NCBI GenBank assembly: GCA_002336085.1
Contig: DDEH01000024.1
Span: forward strand, 1 to 21,014
Source of the DNA: Flavobacteriales bacterium UBA1959
GTDB taxonomy: Bacteria > Bacteroidota > Bacteroidia > Flavobacteriales_D > Sanyastnellaceae
DNA: 21,014 nucleotides
Reading direction: 5' to 3'
Every line of letters starts with the position of its first letter. Positions within the stretch are counted from its first letter, which is position 1. Shown piece after piece: positions 14,539 to 21,014 of the stretch. The position numbers and the translations under genes were made by a program. The notes beneath the pieces are model-generated. The model was not told the origin of the DNA. It saw only the letters and a program-made list of their open reading frames with translations, and ran no database searches.

Positions 14539-16026
14539 GTGGGAAGAGAAAGAAAATTCAGAAAGAACGAAGCGCTAATACTCGATGTAGAGGATATAGC
14601 GTTCGGCGGAAAAGGCATTGCACGCATAACGACGGACCAAGGGCCTTTCGTCGTCTTCATTCAAAATGCATTTCCGGGACAGAAGGTCGAAGCACGTGTC
14701 GTCAAATGCAAATCGCGGCACGCCGAGTGCAGGCTTGAAGAAGTCATTGAGCGCGCTTCCTGTGAGATAGAACTAGACTATCAGGAGATTCCCGGTGCGC
14801 CATACGCACGTGTTCCATTGGATATTCAACGCGCCACAAAAGAAGAAACCGCATTGGAGCTTTACAAACGCATTGGCGGCGTCGAGGACATCCAATCTGT
14901 TTATGAAGGTTTCATTCCTTCGCCCAAGAACTGGCACTACCGCAACAAAATGGAGTACAGCTTCTCGGCCATTGTTCACAATCCTGAGACCGGAGAAAAA
15001 GACGACGCGTTTGGACTGGGATTCAAAAAGCGAGGCACTTGGTGGGCTGTCGAAAACCTGAACAGTGATTGTGGGCTCTTTGATGCTCAAGTGGAGAATT
15101 TTCTGAGCAAACTGAGGCAATGGTTTGAAAAAAGCACCTTGCCCGCCTGGCATCCCCCAAAACGGGAAGGGTTTTACCGTTTTCTTGTTGTGCGCAGAAG
15201 CGAAGCCAATGAAAAACTGCTCTTCAATTTGGTCACAAGTTCCGTTGGAATCGATACGTTCAATCGAGGTGAGTTCGTCGAGATTCTCAAGACTGAATTT
15301 GGAAATCGCCTGCAAGGCGTAATGCACACAATCAATGATGACATAGGCGACCGGGTTGAAGCACGATCGGGGAGCTCGGAACTGATCCATGGAGAGGCGC
15401 ACATCACCGAAACGCTAAATGGTCTTGACTTCGACATTGAAATGTCCAGCTTTTTCCAGACCAATCCAGTATGTGCCCAGCGTCTATATGCCGAGGTCAT
15501 TGACGCCGTGGAGGGCACAAATGGAAGCGACCTTTCAGAATCCTCACATGGCAACGGCGAATACATCATGGATTTATTCTGTGGCACAGGTACCATTGCA
15601 CAAATGCTGGCGCGTCACACCGGAAAACCAATTATCGGAGTAGACATTGTAGAACAAGCCATCGTGGACGCAAGGAAAAGTGCGCAAAAGAATGGAACTC
15701 AAAACGTAGAATTCCATGCAGCTGATGTTGGGAAGTTTTTGCTGGAATTTCCTGAGTACAAAGGACAGATTCAGTCCATAGTACTGGATCCACCACGGGC
15801 TGGAATTTCACCAAAATCACTGCGCAAGGTCATTCGATTGGGCGCATCACGCCTGGTCTATGTCTCCTGCAACCCTGCTACCCAAGCGCGGGACATCGTC
15901 ACCTTGCGTGAATTTGGGTATGCGTTAAAACAACTCAAACTAGTGGATCAATTTCCGCACACGGCGCATATTGAGGCCATTGCCGTCTTTGAAAAGACCC
16001 TTACAGCATCGAACTTAGGCACATGA
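14539..16026 (+). CDS. rlmD: 23S rRNA (uracil-5-)-methyltransferase, RlmD/RumA type without the usual Fe-S motif
   Basis: This is a roughly 495-residue class I methyltransferase that forms 5-methyluridine in RNA from S-adenosylmethionine. An N-terminal TRAM domain (about residues 12-68, VEDIAFGGKGIARI to AECRLEEV) precedes the catalytic part, with SFFQTNPVCAQRLY, DLFCGTGTIA from residue 345, LDPPRAGISP, the catalytic Cys C444 in YVSCNPATQARD and a C-terminal HIEAIAVFEK with the likely base Glu. Most RlmD proteins carry four Cys around CGGC after TRAM; here that stretch reads LDYQEIPGAPYARVPLD, with no such motif. The GTG at 14539 gives MGRERKFRK and a normal TRAM start. An ATG at 14491 is also open but would overlap the divergent gene. 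The target base, U1939 in E. coli numbering, is inferred from the family. Confidence 0.85.
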   Translation: MGRERKFRKNEALILDVEDIAFGGKGIARITTDQGPFVVFIQNAFPGQKVEARVVKCKSRHAECRLEEVIERASCEIELDYQEIPGAPYARVPLDIQRATKEETALELYKRIGGVEDIQSVYEGFIPSPKNWHYRNKMEYSFSAIVHNPETGEKDDAFGLGFKKRGTWWAVENLNSDCGLFDAQVENFLSKLRQWFEKSTLPAWHPPKREGFYRFLVVRRSEANEKLLFNLVTSSVGIDTFNRGEFVEILKTEFGNRLQGVMHTINDDIGDRVEARSGSSELIHGEAHITETLNGLDFDIEMSSFFQTNPVCAQRLYAEVIDAVEGTNGSDLSESSHGNGEYIMDLFCGTGTIAQMLARHTGKPIIGVDIVEQAIVDARKSAQKNGTQNVEFHAADVGKFLLEFPEYKGQIQSIVLDPPRAGISPKSLRKVIRLGASRLVYVSCNPATQARDIVTLREFGYALKQLKLVDQFPHTAHIEAIAVFEKTLTASNLGT

Positions 16027-16535
16027 CTTCCACCCGCATCCTCGAGTCCGAGCAAATCGAACGAAAAATCCAGCGCATCGCAAGGCAAATCGCTGAGGCA
16101 TTCATTGATGCCGATCAGATTCATCTTATATCGATTGCTGGCAATGGAGAACCCTTTGCACACAGAATAAGTGAAGCACTGCAATCCATTTGCAATGCGC
16201 ACATTGAAACAAGCACGTTGAAATTAAAAAAATCAGCGCCCCTTGAGGTGCCGATTCAGTTGAGCAATGACTTGAAACGATTGACGGGAGAACAAGTCGT
16301 CATTGTCGATGACGTGCTCAACTCCGGAAAAACGCTGATGTATGCAGTGCATCATATTTTGAGTGCGGGTCCAGCGCGTGTGGCAACGGCTGTTCTGGTA
16401 GACCGCATTCACCGCTCATTTCCGATCCGAGCTGATTTTTGTGGACTCAGCTTGAGCACGAACTTAAAGGAGCACATCGACGTAACAATTGGCCAAAAAT
16501 GGAGCGACTCTGATGAAGCTGTGCTGACAGATTAG
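16023..16535 (+). CDS. PyrR-like phosphoribosyltransferase family protein
   Basis: The 170-residue protein has the type I phosphoribosyltransferase fold. The PRPP-binding motif VVIVDDVLNSGKTL lies at about residues 93-106 with acidic D96-D97. The C-terminal part (VLVDRIHRSFPIRADFCGLSLSTN, seen as VLVDRIHR and PIRADFCG) resembles PyrR, the uracil phosphoribosyltransferase/pyrimidine attenuation regulator. The true substrate base is not visible from sequence, and bacteroidete homologues of this size are mostly uncharacterised. The start overlaps the stop of the methyltransferase gene as ATGA, so the two are probably made from one message. It converges on aroK with only 24 nt between. Confidence 0.85.
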   Translation: MTSTRILESEQIERKIQRIARQIAEAFIDADQIHLISIAGNGEPFAHRISEALQSICNAHIETSTLKLKKSAPLEVPIQLSNDLKRLTGEQVVIVDDVLNSGKTLMYAVHHILSAGPARVATAVLVDRIHRSFPIRADFCGLSLSTNLKEHIDVTIGQKWSDSDEAVLTD

Positions 16536-16559
16536 TGGCTACATTCAACTAGACACCTT

Positions 16560-17081
16560 CTAAATAAGCCTGCCATTCCACCTCCGGAAGTCTTGCTCTG
16601 TAGGTACGGAGGCCAAGACCTCATCTGCACCTGAATAACACGCGTTTCTAGATTCCCAATGCTGTTCAATTTGCTCAATGGTCTTGAGCATCCCATCCGG
16701 ATTCAAAAGAAGTGGTCGCATGTGCATTTCATCTGCCTCAAACAACCTCTTTTTGATCGAATCAAAAGAAGGATTCAAATGCACTACATGCCCATGTGAT
16801 TTCATCCAGTTCATCATGCCAGCAATGCACGGAGTGCCACCACCGCACGCCACCAGCTGCACATGTTCATTTTCCACAAGCCGATGCAACACTTGCTGTT
16901 CAATAATTCTAAAGACTTCCTCTCCTCTCTCACGAAATAAATCAGGAATGGTAGCACGCTCTTCTTCCTCAATAGCTGCATCGAGATCGACAAATCCTTT
17001 GCCGCAACTTGCAGCCATGCGTTGGACTGTGTACGTTTTTCCCGCGCCCATGTATCCGATGAAGAAAAGCACTGAATTCAT
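16560..17081 (-). CDS. aroK: Shikimate kinase
   Basis: The 173-residue kinase phosphorylates shikimate at the 3-hydroxyl with ATP. The P-loop GYMGAGKT is at residues 9-16, followed by FVDLDAAIEEEE with the shikimate-binding Asp, LFRERGEEVFRIIE with the binding Arg, VACGGGTPC with the Gly-rich substrate loop and the lid region containing RPLLLN. The size is usual. The start overlaps the stop of the upstream FAH-family gene as ATGA, and it ends the minus-strand run from the right edge. It is the second shikimate-pathway gene in the window, but not in the same transcript as aroQ. Confidence 0.94.
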   Translation of the reverse strand: MNSVLFFIGYMGAGKTYTVQRMAASCGKGFVDLDAAIEEEERATIPDLFRERGEEVFRIIEQQVLHRLVENEHVQLVACGGGTPCIAGMMNWMKSHGHVVHLNPSFDSIKKRLFEADEMHMRPLLLNPDGMLKTIEQIEQHWESRNACYSGADEVLASVPTEQDFRRWNGRLI

Positions 17082-17701
17082 TCACCGTGTACGTTAACCC
17101 GAAACATCGAAGATCCATTGAAGAATCCCTCCAACAGATCCCCGTCTGAGATTTTCCCAACCCCTGCTGGCGTTCCGGTAAATAATACATCCCCCATTTT
17201 CAAGGTCATGAACTTGGACACGTGCGCAATAAGATGGTGCACGTGGTGAACCATGTCATCGGCTTTTCCAGACTGGACCACTTCCCCATTTTTCTCCAAA
17301 CGAAATGGAATCGACTCCCACTGAGAATCCAGAGAGTCAATCAGAATCCACTGCTTGCTAATGACCGCTGATCCGTCAAAAGCTTTCGCTTTTTCCCACG
17401 GATGCCCATTTGCTTTGGCCACTGCTTGAACATCCCGGGCCGTAAAGTCAATCCCCAGAGAAAGGGCATCAAAATAACGGTGAGCAAATTCCGGTTGAAT
17501 AGACTTTCCATTCCGGCAAATCCGAATCAATAATTCGACTTCGTGCTGAACATCGTTGGTCCAAGAAGGAATGTAAAACGGATGCCGGTGTGCCAATACC
17601 GAACTGTCTGGTTTGAGAAAAAACAGTGGCTCGGCAGGGACTTTGTTTCCCAATTCCTTAGCGTGTTCAGCGTAATTACGCCCAATACAAATGACCTTCA
17701 T
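17078..17701 (-). CDS. Fumarylacetoacetate hydrolase-family protein (FAHD1-like)
   Basis: The 207-residue protein is a short, single-domain member of the FAH superfamily, whose FAHD1 branch hydrolyses acylpyruvates or decarboxylates oxaloacetate with Mg2+ or Mn2+. It opens MKVICIGRNYAEHAKELGN as this branch does. Metal ligands E54 and E56 lie in VQHEVELLI and D85 in GIDFTARDVQ. KAFDGSAV and the terminal FTGTPAGVG loop are also present. The sequence does not decide between oxaloacetate and acylpyruvate substrates. It starts 37 nt after the OmpA-domain gene and overlaps aroK by ATGA. A one-mismatch -7 box, CATCTTTG, lies upstream on the minus strand about 17 nt before the ATG. Confidence 0.92.
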   Translation of the reverse strand: MKVICIGRNYAEHAKELGNKVPAEPLFFLKPDSSVLAHRHPFYIPSWTNDVQHEVELLIRICRNGKSIQPEFAHRYFDALSLGIDFTARDVQAVAKANGHPWEKAKAFDGSAVISKQWILIDSLDSQWESIPFRLEKNGEVVQSGKADDMVHHVHHLIAHVSKFMTLKMGDVLFTGTPAGVGKISDGDLLEGFFNGSSMFRVNVHGE

Positions 17702-17740
17702 GACGAATGGATGTGCTACAAAGATGGCACACAGCCGCGG

Positions 17741-18916
17741 TCATTCTACATAAAATCGAATCTCAACCCTCCGATCGGAATCTAGCGAAGTTTGTAAGCG
17801 CTCTTCACCAAAGTAGTTCAGCAGTACCCGATCCCCATCCAAACCAGTTTGTAATATATAGTCCCGCACAGCACGGGCTCGATTTTTGGATAACAAATGG
17901 TTCTGCGCACGCCCTCCGATGGCATCAGCGTGGCCAGTACAAACCACCCGAATCTGCGGATAGCGGCAAAGCAACTCCATTACTTCGTTCAATTCCAATT
18001 GCGCACTAAGATCCATGGCCACTGACCCAGAGGCAAAACGAACATCGACCGCCTGGGGCAATCGAAGTTGATTAAGAGATGGATCGGATTGTATAGGCCT
18101 CAAGACGGATTGGGAACCCTGTTCACCTAATTCCATTCTCTGAATCCGGCGATCCTGGTCTTCCAACAAAAATAAAATTCTTTCCATCCAAAACGTCAAA
18201 TCCGGTGTTTCAGGACGAGGCCAAATCGAACGGTCTTCCGCTGAAATAGCATCAGCTGTGGCGAGTGACATCTCAACGGCCAAGGCCGGCAAAGGTGCGT
18301 TTGTGTCTAGCGCGAGCCAATCTGTCTCGAATGCATTCCCTGAGCCAATTTCCTCCTCTGCCAAAAGACCCTTTAACTCCTCGAACAATGCCGCGTTTAC
18401 TCGGTAATTTAATTCCATCGCCAATTGCATCTTCAATTCATCCAATCCACTCTGAACCAAGACATACCATTGCTCTTCATCCGAAAGGTTTTCGGCCATA
18501 CGCCAGCGCCTCAAATCGCGGTGATCCAATTCAGCCACGTAATGAATCAGTTCTTTCACCTCTTGCGAGAAACCACCATTGATCCAGGTATTGGACAAGG
18601 ACTGCAGGCTGGCAACCTCTTGAACAATTCGTTCCAATTTTCGAGATACCGCAGCTTCACTCATTTTCCACTGGACTTTGCCCAATTCCAAGTCCACCTC
18701 CACTGCACCGTCCAGGAAAAAGCCGATATTTTCAAGCATCAACGCATGCGACCGTTGCCAAACGACCGATTGAACTTGATCTGATTCAAACCCCTGGGCT
18801 GCCGCAAATGAACAACCGTCTAAGATCACAAAAAGGCCACAACAAAAGAGCATCAACGGGGTGAAACGGATGCGAGTCGTCGCTCGCTGCGGGAGAAATG
18901 ATACGCGCGCAATCAT
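17741..18916 (-). CDS. OmpA-domain envelope protein with an unrecognised helical N-terminal region
   Basis: The 391-residue exported protein ends in an OmpA/MotB-type peptidoglycan-binding domain (about residues 275-391). The domain shows VDVRFASGSVAMD, VVCTGHADAIGG with the meso-diaminopimelate-binding Asp, LSKNRARAVRDYIL and SDRRVEIRF. The N-terminus has a hydrophobic signal (LMLFCCGLFVIL) followed by G34-C35, a possible but atypical lipobox (LDGC), or alternatively by signal peptidase I cleavage near AAAQ. Residues about 43-260 are mostly helical, rich in Glu, Leu and Gln, and match no family I know; no beta-barrel is visible. It probably links the outer membrane or periplasm to peptidoglycan. 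It is preceded by an own promoter box and lies between the sugar transferase and the FAH-family gene. Confidence 0.85.
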   Translation of the reverse strand: MIARVSFLPQRATTRIRFTPLMLFCCGLFVILDGCSFAAAQGFESDQVQSVVWQRSHALMLENIGFFLDGAVEVDLELGKVQWKMSEAAVSRKLERIVQEVASLQSLSNTWINGGFSQEVKELIHYVAELDHRDLRRWRMAENLSDEEQWYVLVQSGLDELKMQLAMELNYRVNAALFEELKGLLAEEEIGSGNAFETDWLALDTNAPLPALAVEMSLATADAISAEDRSIWPRPETPDLTFWMERILFLLEDQDRRIQRMELGEQGSQSVLRPIQSDPSLNQLRLPQAVDVRFASGSVAMDLSAQLELNEVMELLCRYPQIRVVCTGHADAIGGRAQNHLLSKNRARAVRDYILQTGLDGDRVLLNYFGEERLQTSLDSDRRVEIRFYVE

Positions 18917-18932
18917 CTCCGTAAATATCGCT

Positions 18933-18940
18933 CAAATATA
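18933..18940 (-). promoter_or_regulatory. Perfect -7 box TATATTTG before the OmpA-domain gene
   Basis: On the minus strand TATATTTG matches TAnnTTTG and ends 16 nt before the ATG at 18916. It overlaps a perfect 14-bp AT palindrome, ATATATTAATATAT (18936-18949). A -33 TTTG is not evident. The box is the only good promoter candidate in the 42-nt gap behind the sugar transferase gene. Confidence 0.4.
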
Positions 18941-18958
18941 TTAATATATCGACGAAAT

Positions 18959-20371
18959 TCACTTTCCTCTTCCACGCAGCACTGTCAGCACTGTATACAA
19001 AAGAATTTTAATGTCCAACGCAATGCTCATATTCTCTATGTAGATGAGATCAAACCTTAAGCGCTGAATCATTTCATCGACATTCTGTGCATAGCCATAC
19101 TTCACCTGCCCCCACGACGTGATCCCCGGATGGACCTTTTGCAAATGGTGATAATGAGGAGCACGCGCCATGATTTGTGCTATGAAATGCGCACGCTCCG
19201 GGCGCGGTCCTACAAGAGACATATCACCCAATAGAACATTTAAAAATTGCGGAAATTCATCCAGTCGCGATTTTCTTAAAAATTTACCGACAGGTGTTAT
19301 GCGCGGATCATTATCCTTGCTCAGCTGGGGCCCATGGACCTCAGCATTCACGTACATACTTCTGAATTTAATGATTTTAAAAGGCTTTCCATGGCGACCA
19401 ATTCGCTCTTGCAAATAGAAAACTGGCCCCTCACTCGTTGCCTTGATCAATATGCCAATCATCGCAAAAACAGGACTCAGCACGATCAAAGCAAAAATAC
19501 TGACTGACCAGTCCAACATTCGCTTGATTGATCGTTGCCATTGCGGCATGATTTGACGATCAATCTCGATCAATGGCGCTCCATATATGCTTGTCATCCG
19601 CACAGAACCACTGAGGATATCGTAAATATCTGGAATGATTCTAATCTCCACGGGTGTGCCCTCTAACCCATTCAATATAGATTCGAGGTTGTTGCGATCG
19701 TCGCCGCCAATGGCGATTATAACTTCCTCAATTCCATGGTCTTTGATTACTTGTTGAATTTGAGGTACTCCTCCAAGGTTGGGCATGTAGCTATCCAATG
19801 CCGTATCGACTCCATTGACTTGAATAAAACCAATGAAACGGTATCCAGAATTCTTATGCAAGCCACTAATTTCCTCGTACATGCGCACCGCACGCTCATT
19901 GCCACCAATGACCAAAGTCGGGAAACTCCATTGCCCAGAATGAATCTTCTTCACCGTGCGGGTCGTAATGATAAACCGCCCAAGAAGTGTCAATGTCAGG
20001 TGGCACGCGGTCAAAGCACTCAGTGAAGCATAGTATTGCCGATAGCTCTTAATGTTGTCATCCAAAAGCAATCCAAAAAACAGCACGAGCACCCCCAGCG
20101 CGGTAGTCCAAGTAACCTGACCAACTTCCAAAATTCGGTGGCGTTTGAGCGGACGTGCAAACATGCCTGCAATACCGTGTAAAATCAACCAAAAAACAGG
20201 AACAATTGCCAGCCCCAACAAGTACTGTGAATCTGCAAAAGCATCGCTCCATTCGATTGCAGTGGTTTCCTCAAATACTACCTTGCGAAAAACATACAGC
20301 ACGGTCCAAGACATCGCTCCAGAGAGCCAATCCGAAACCACATATGCAGCTATCAGCAGTCGTTTATTCAT
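18959..20371 (-). CDS. Exopolysaccharide/undecaprenyl-phosphate sugar phosphotransferase (WcaJ/PglC-like)
   Basis: The 470-residue inner-membrane enzyme moves a sugar 1-phosphate from a UDP-sugar to undecaprenyl phosphate, the first step of a capsule or exopolysaccharide unit. The N-terminal third has about four or five membrane spans. A CoA-binding-like domain follows (TLVIGGNERAVRMYEEI, about residues 150-265). After a further membrane segment comes the bacterial sugar transferase domain, with KRMLDWSVSIFALIVLSP, QERIGRHGKPFKIIKFRSM, the catalytic Asp-Glu pair D371-E372 in SRLDEFPQFLNVLLGD and SLVGPRPE. The sugar is not determinable from the sequence. The start overlaps the stop of the upstream cell-surface protein gene as ATGA. 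Confidence 0.93.
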   Translation of the reverse strand: MNKRLLIAAYVVSDWLSGAMSWTVLYVFRKVVFEETTAIEWSDAFADSQYLLGLAIVPVFWLILHGIAGMFARPLKRHRILEVGQVTWTTALGVLVLFFGLLLDDNIKSYRQYYASLSALTACHLTLTLLGRFIITTRTVKKIHSGQWSFPTLVIGGNERAVRMYEEISGLHKNSGYRFIGFIQVNGVDTALDSYMPNLGGVPQIQQVIKDHGIEEVIIAIGGDDRNNLESILNGLEGTPVEIRIIPDIYDILSGSVRMTSIYGAPLIEIDRQIMPQWQRSIKRMLDWSVSIFALIVLSPVFAMIGILIKATSEGPVFYLQERIGRHGKPFKIIKFRSMYVNAEVHGPQLSKDNDPRITPVGKFLRKSRLDEFPQFLNVLLGDMSLVGPRPERAHFIAQIMARAPHYHHLQKVHPGITSWGQVKYGYAQNVDEMIQRLRFDLIYIENMSIALDIKILLYTVLTVLRGRGK

Positions 20372-21014
20372 GGATACCGAACAAGCTTAAAGTTATCGAC
20401 GATGACGGTAGTCGTATCCTGTGAAGCATCATAAAACGCATCCAAAAGAATCTCATATTGATTAGCATCAGGAGTGCTTCGTACCATTGGACCCAAATCC
20501 AGATAGATTTTATTTGGACTTAAATCGGTTGATTTCAATAACAATATGGGATACCGCTGGGCAGTTTCGTCATTGGCAACTTTAAGTCCAATCCAAAAAG
20601 GCTGATTGCACGCATAATCCAGTTCCAACCAGACTGGGCCTGAAGTGGTCAAATTGAATTGTTGTTCATTGGTATTCGAAGTCAACACGGCTTCTATCTC
20701 AGAAAGACGGATAACGCCGCTCGCCTGCCCCTCAAGCACCCAATTTGGGTCTTCTGATCGTTCAATGCTCGCCGTGCTAGTCGATGACTCTTCGAAACGA
20801 TTGGACGTTTCGAAATCTTCCGCATTGATGACTTGGGTCAACTCTGTATAGCCCAGTTCCAAGTCCAGGGTATCTCTGCCGCCAAACTCCAGCTGCGGGA
20901 CATATGTATACGCCTCATAGAAGGGATACGGTTGCCGTGTGGCTGAAATGGCATTTGCACGAATCCCCGCAGACAATATCAATTCTGGAGTTGGCCCCAA
21001 ATCATCTGGAGACA
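20368..21014 (-). CDS. Probable secreted/lipoprotein of a Bacteroidota family (C-terminal part, cut by window edge)
   Basis: The frame is open to the right edge, so the N-terminus, including any signal peptide, is missing; a TTG at 21000 is open but is not taken as the start. About 215 residues are visible. They begin near LGPTPELILSAGIRANAISATR with a PFYEAYTY segment, then an Asp/Glu/Ser/Thr-rich stretch, and end in a beta-rich domain (PVWLELDYACNQPFWIGLKV, visible as LELDY and WIGLKV, closing with VIVDNFKLVRYP). The layout resembles a conserved Bacteroidota lipoprotein group of about 280-300 residues with a carbohydrate-binding-like C-terminal sandwich; this is from memory. The ATGA overlap with the sugar transferase suggests shared expression and perhaps a role at the polysaccharide-coated surface. 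Confidence 0.75.
   Translation of the reverse strand, partial: SPDDLGPTPELILSAGIRANAISATRQPYPFYEAYTYVPQLEFGGRDTLDLELGYTELTQVINAEDFETSNRFEESSTSTASIERSEDPNWVLEGQASGVIRLSEIEAVLTSNTNEQQFNLTTSGPVWLELDYACNQPFWIGLKVANDETAQRYPILLLKSTDLSPNKIYLDLGPMVRSTPDANQYEILLDAFYDASQDTTTVIVDNFKLVRYP

Noticed and set aside
1..21014. CRISPR arrays, tRNA or rRNA genes, insertion sequences, phage genes
   Set aside because: No spaced repeat array, cloverleaf, rRNA segment, transposase or integrase motif was noticed; the only repeated motif found is the pair of palindromes at 288-370.

Overview
The window looks like a chromosomal segment of a Bacteroidota bacterium, probably of the Flavobacteriales or a near relative. 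The grounds are: a PorQ homologue of the type IX secretion system, the bacteroidete form of GlmU, BshA of bacillithiol synthesis, a short bacteroidete ECF sigma factor, genes mostly without Shine-Dalgarno sequences, and several perfect or near-perfect matches to the bacteroidete -7 box TAnnTTTG. No transposon, integrase, tRNA, rRNA or CRISPR array was seen, and most genes are housekeeping.

Layout. (1) 1-1322, minus strand: an ECF sigma factor cut by the left edge, and upstream of it a MerR-type regulator with a cobalamin-binding (CarH/LitR-like) C-terminus. The 143-bp gap between them holds two palindromes of the same design, TGTTTAA-N16-TTAAACA, with centres 53 bp apart. They flank and overlap a plausible sigma-gene promoter. 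This is the most interesting signal in the window and suggests a B12/light-type regulatory switch, probably for carotenoid genes beyond the left edge. (2) 1386-11550, plus strand: a GlmU-like protein, Lon protease, PorQ, cytidylate kinase, a secreted GH3 glycosidase fused to a serine hydrolase, BshA and a small membrane protein. From lon onward the genes are tightly packed, and three junctions from cmk onward are 4-nt ATGA overlaps. (3) 11754-14526, minus strand: an exported endonuclease/exonuclease/phosphatase-family protein, a DASS/SLC13 anion transporter and type II 3-dehydroquinase (aroQ), almost without gaps. (4) 14539-16535, plus strand: an RlmD-type rRNA methyltransferase lacking the usual Fe-S cluster motif, overlapping a PyrR-like phosphoribosyltransferase. 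(5) 16560-21014, minus strand, in transcription order: the C-terminal part of a probable cell-surface protein, a polyprenyl glycosylphosphotransferase, an OmpA-domain protein, a FAH-family hydrolase and shikimate kinase (aroK).

Themes. Envelope functions dominate: GlmU-like, PorQ, GH3/serine hydrolase, OmpA protein, sugar transferase. Two shikimate-pathway enzymes (AroQ, AroK) lie in separate minus-strand units about 5 kb apart. Six gene junctions use the same ATGA stop/start overlap, and two genes have a perfect TAnnTTTG box ending exactly 4 nt before the start codon. Both points fit an organism that relies little on Shine-Dalgarno initiation.
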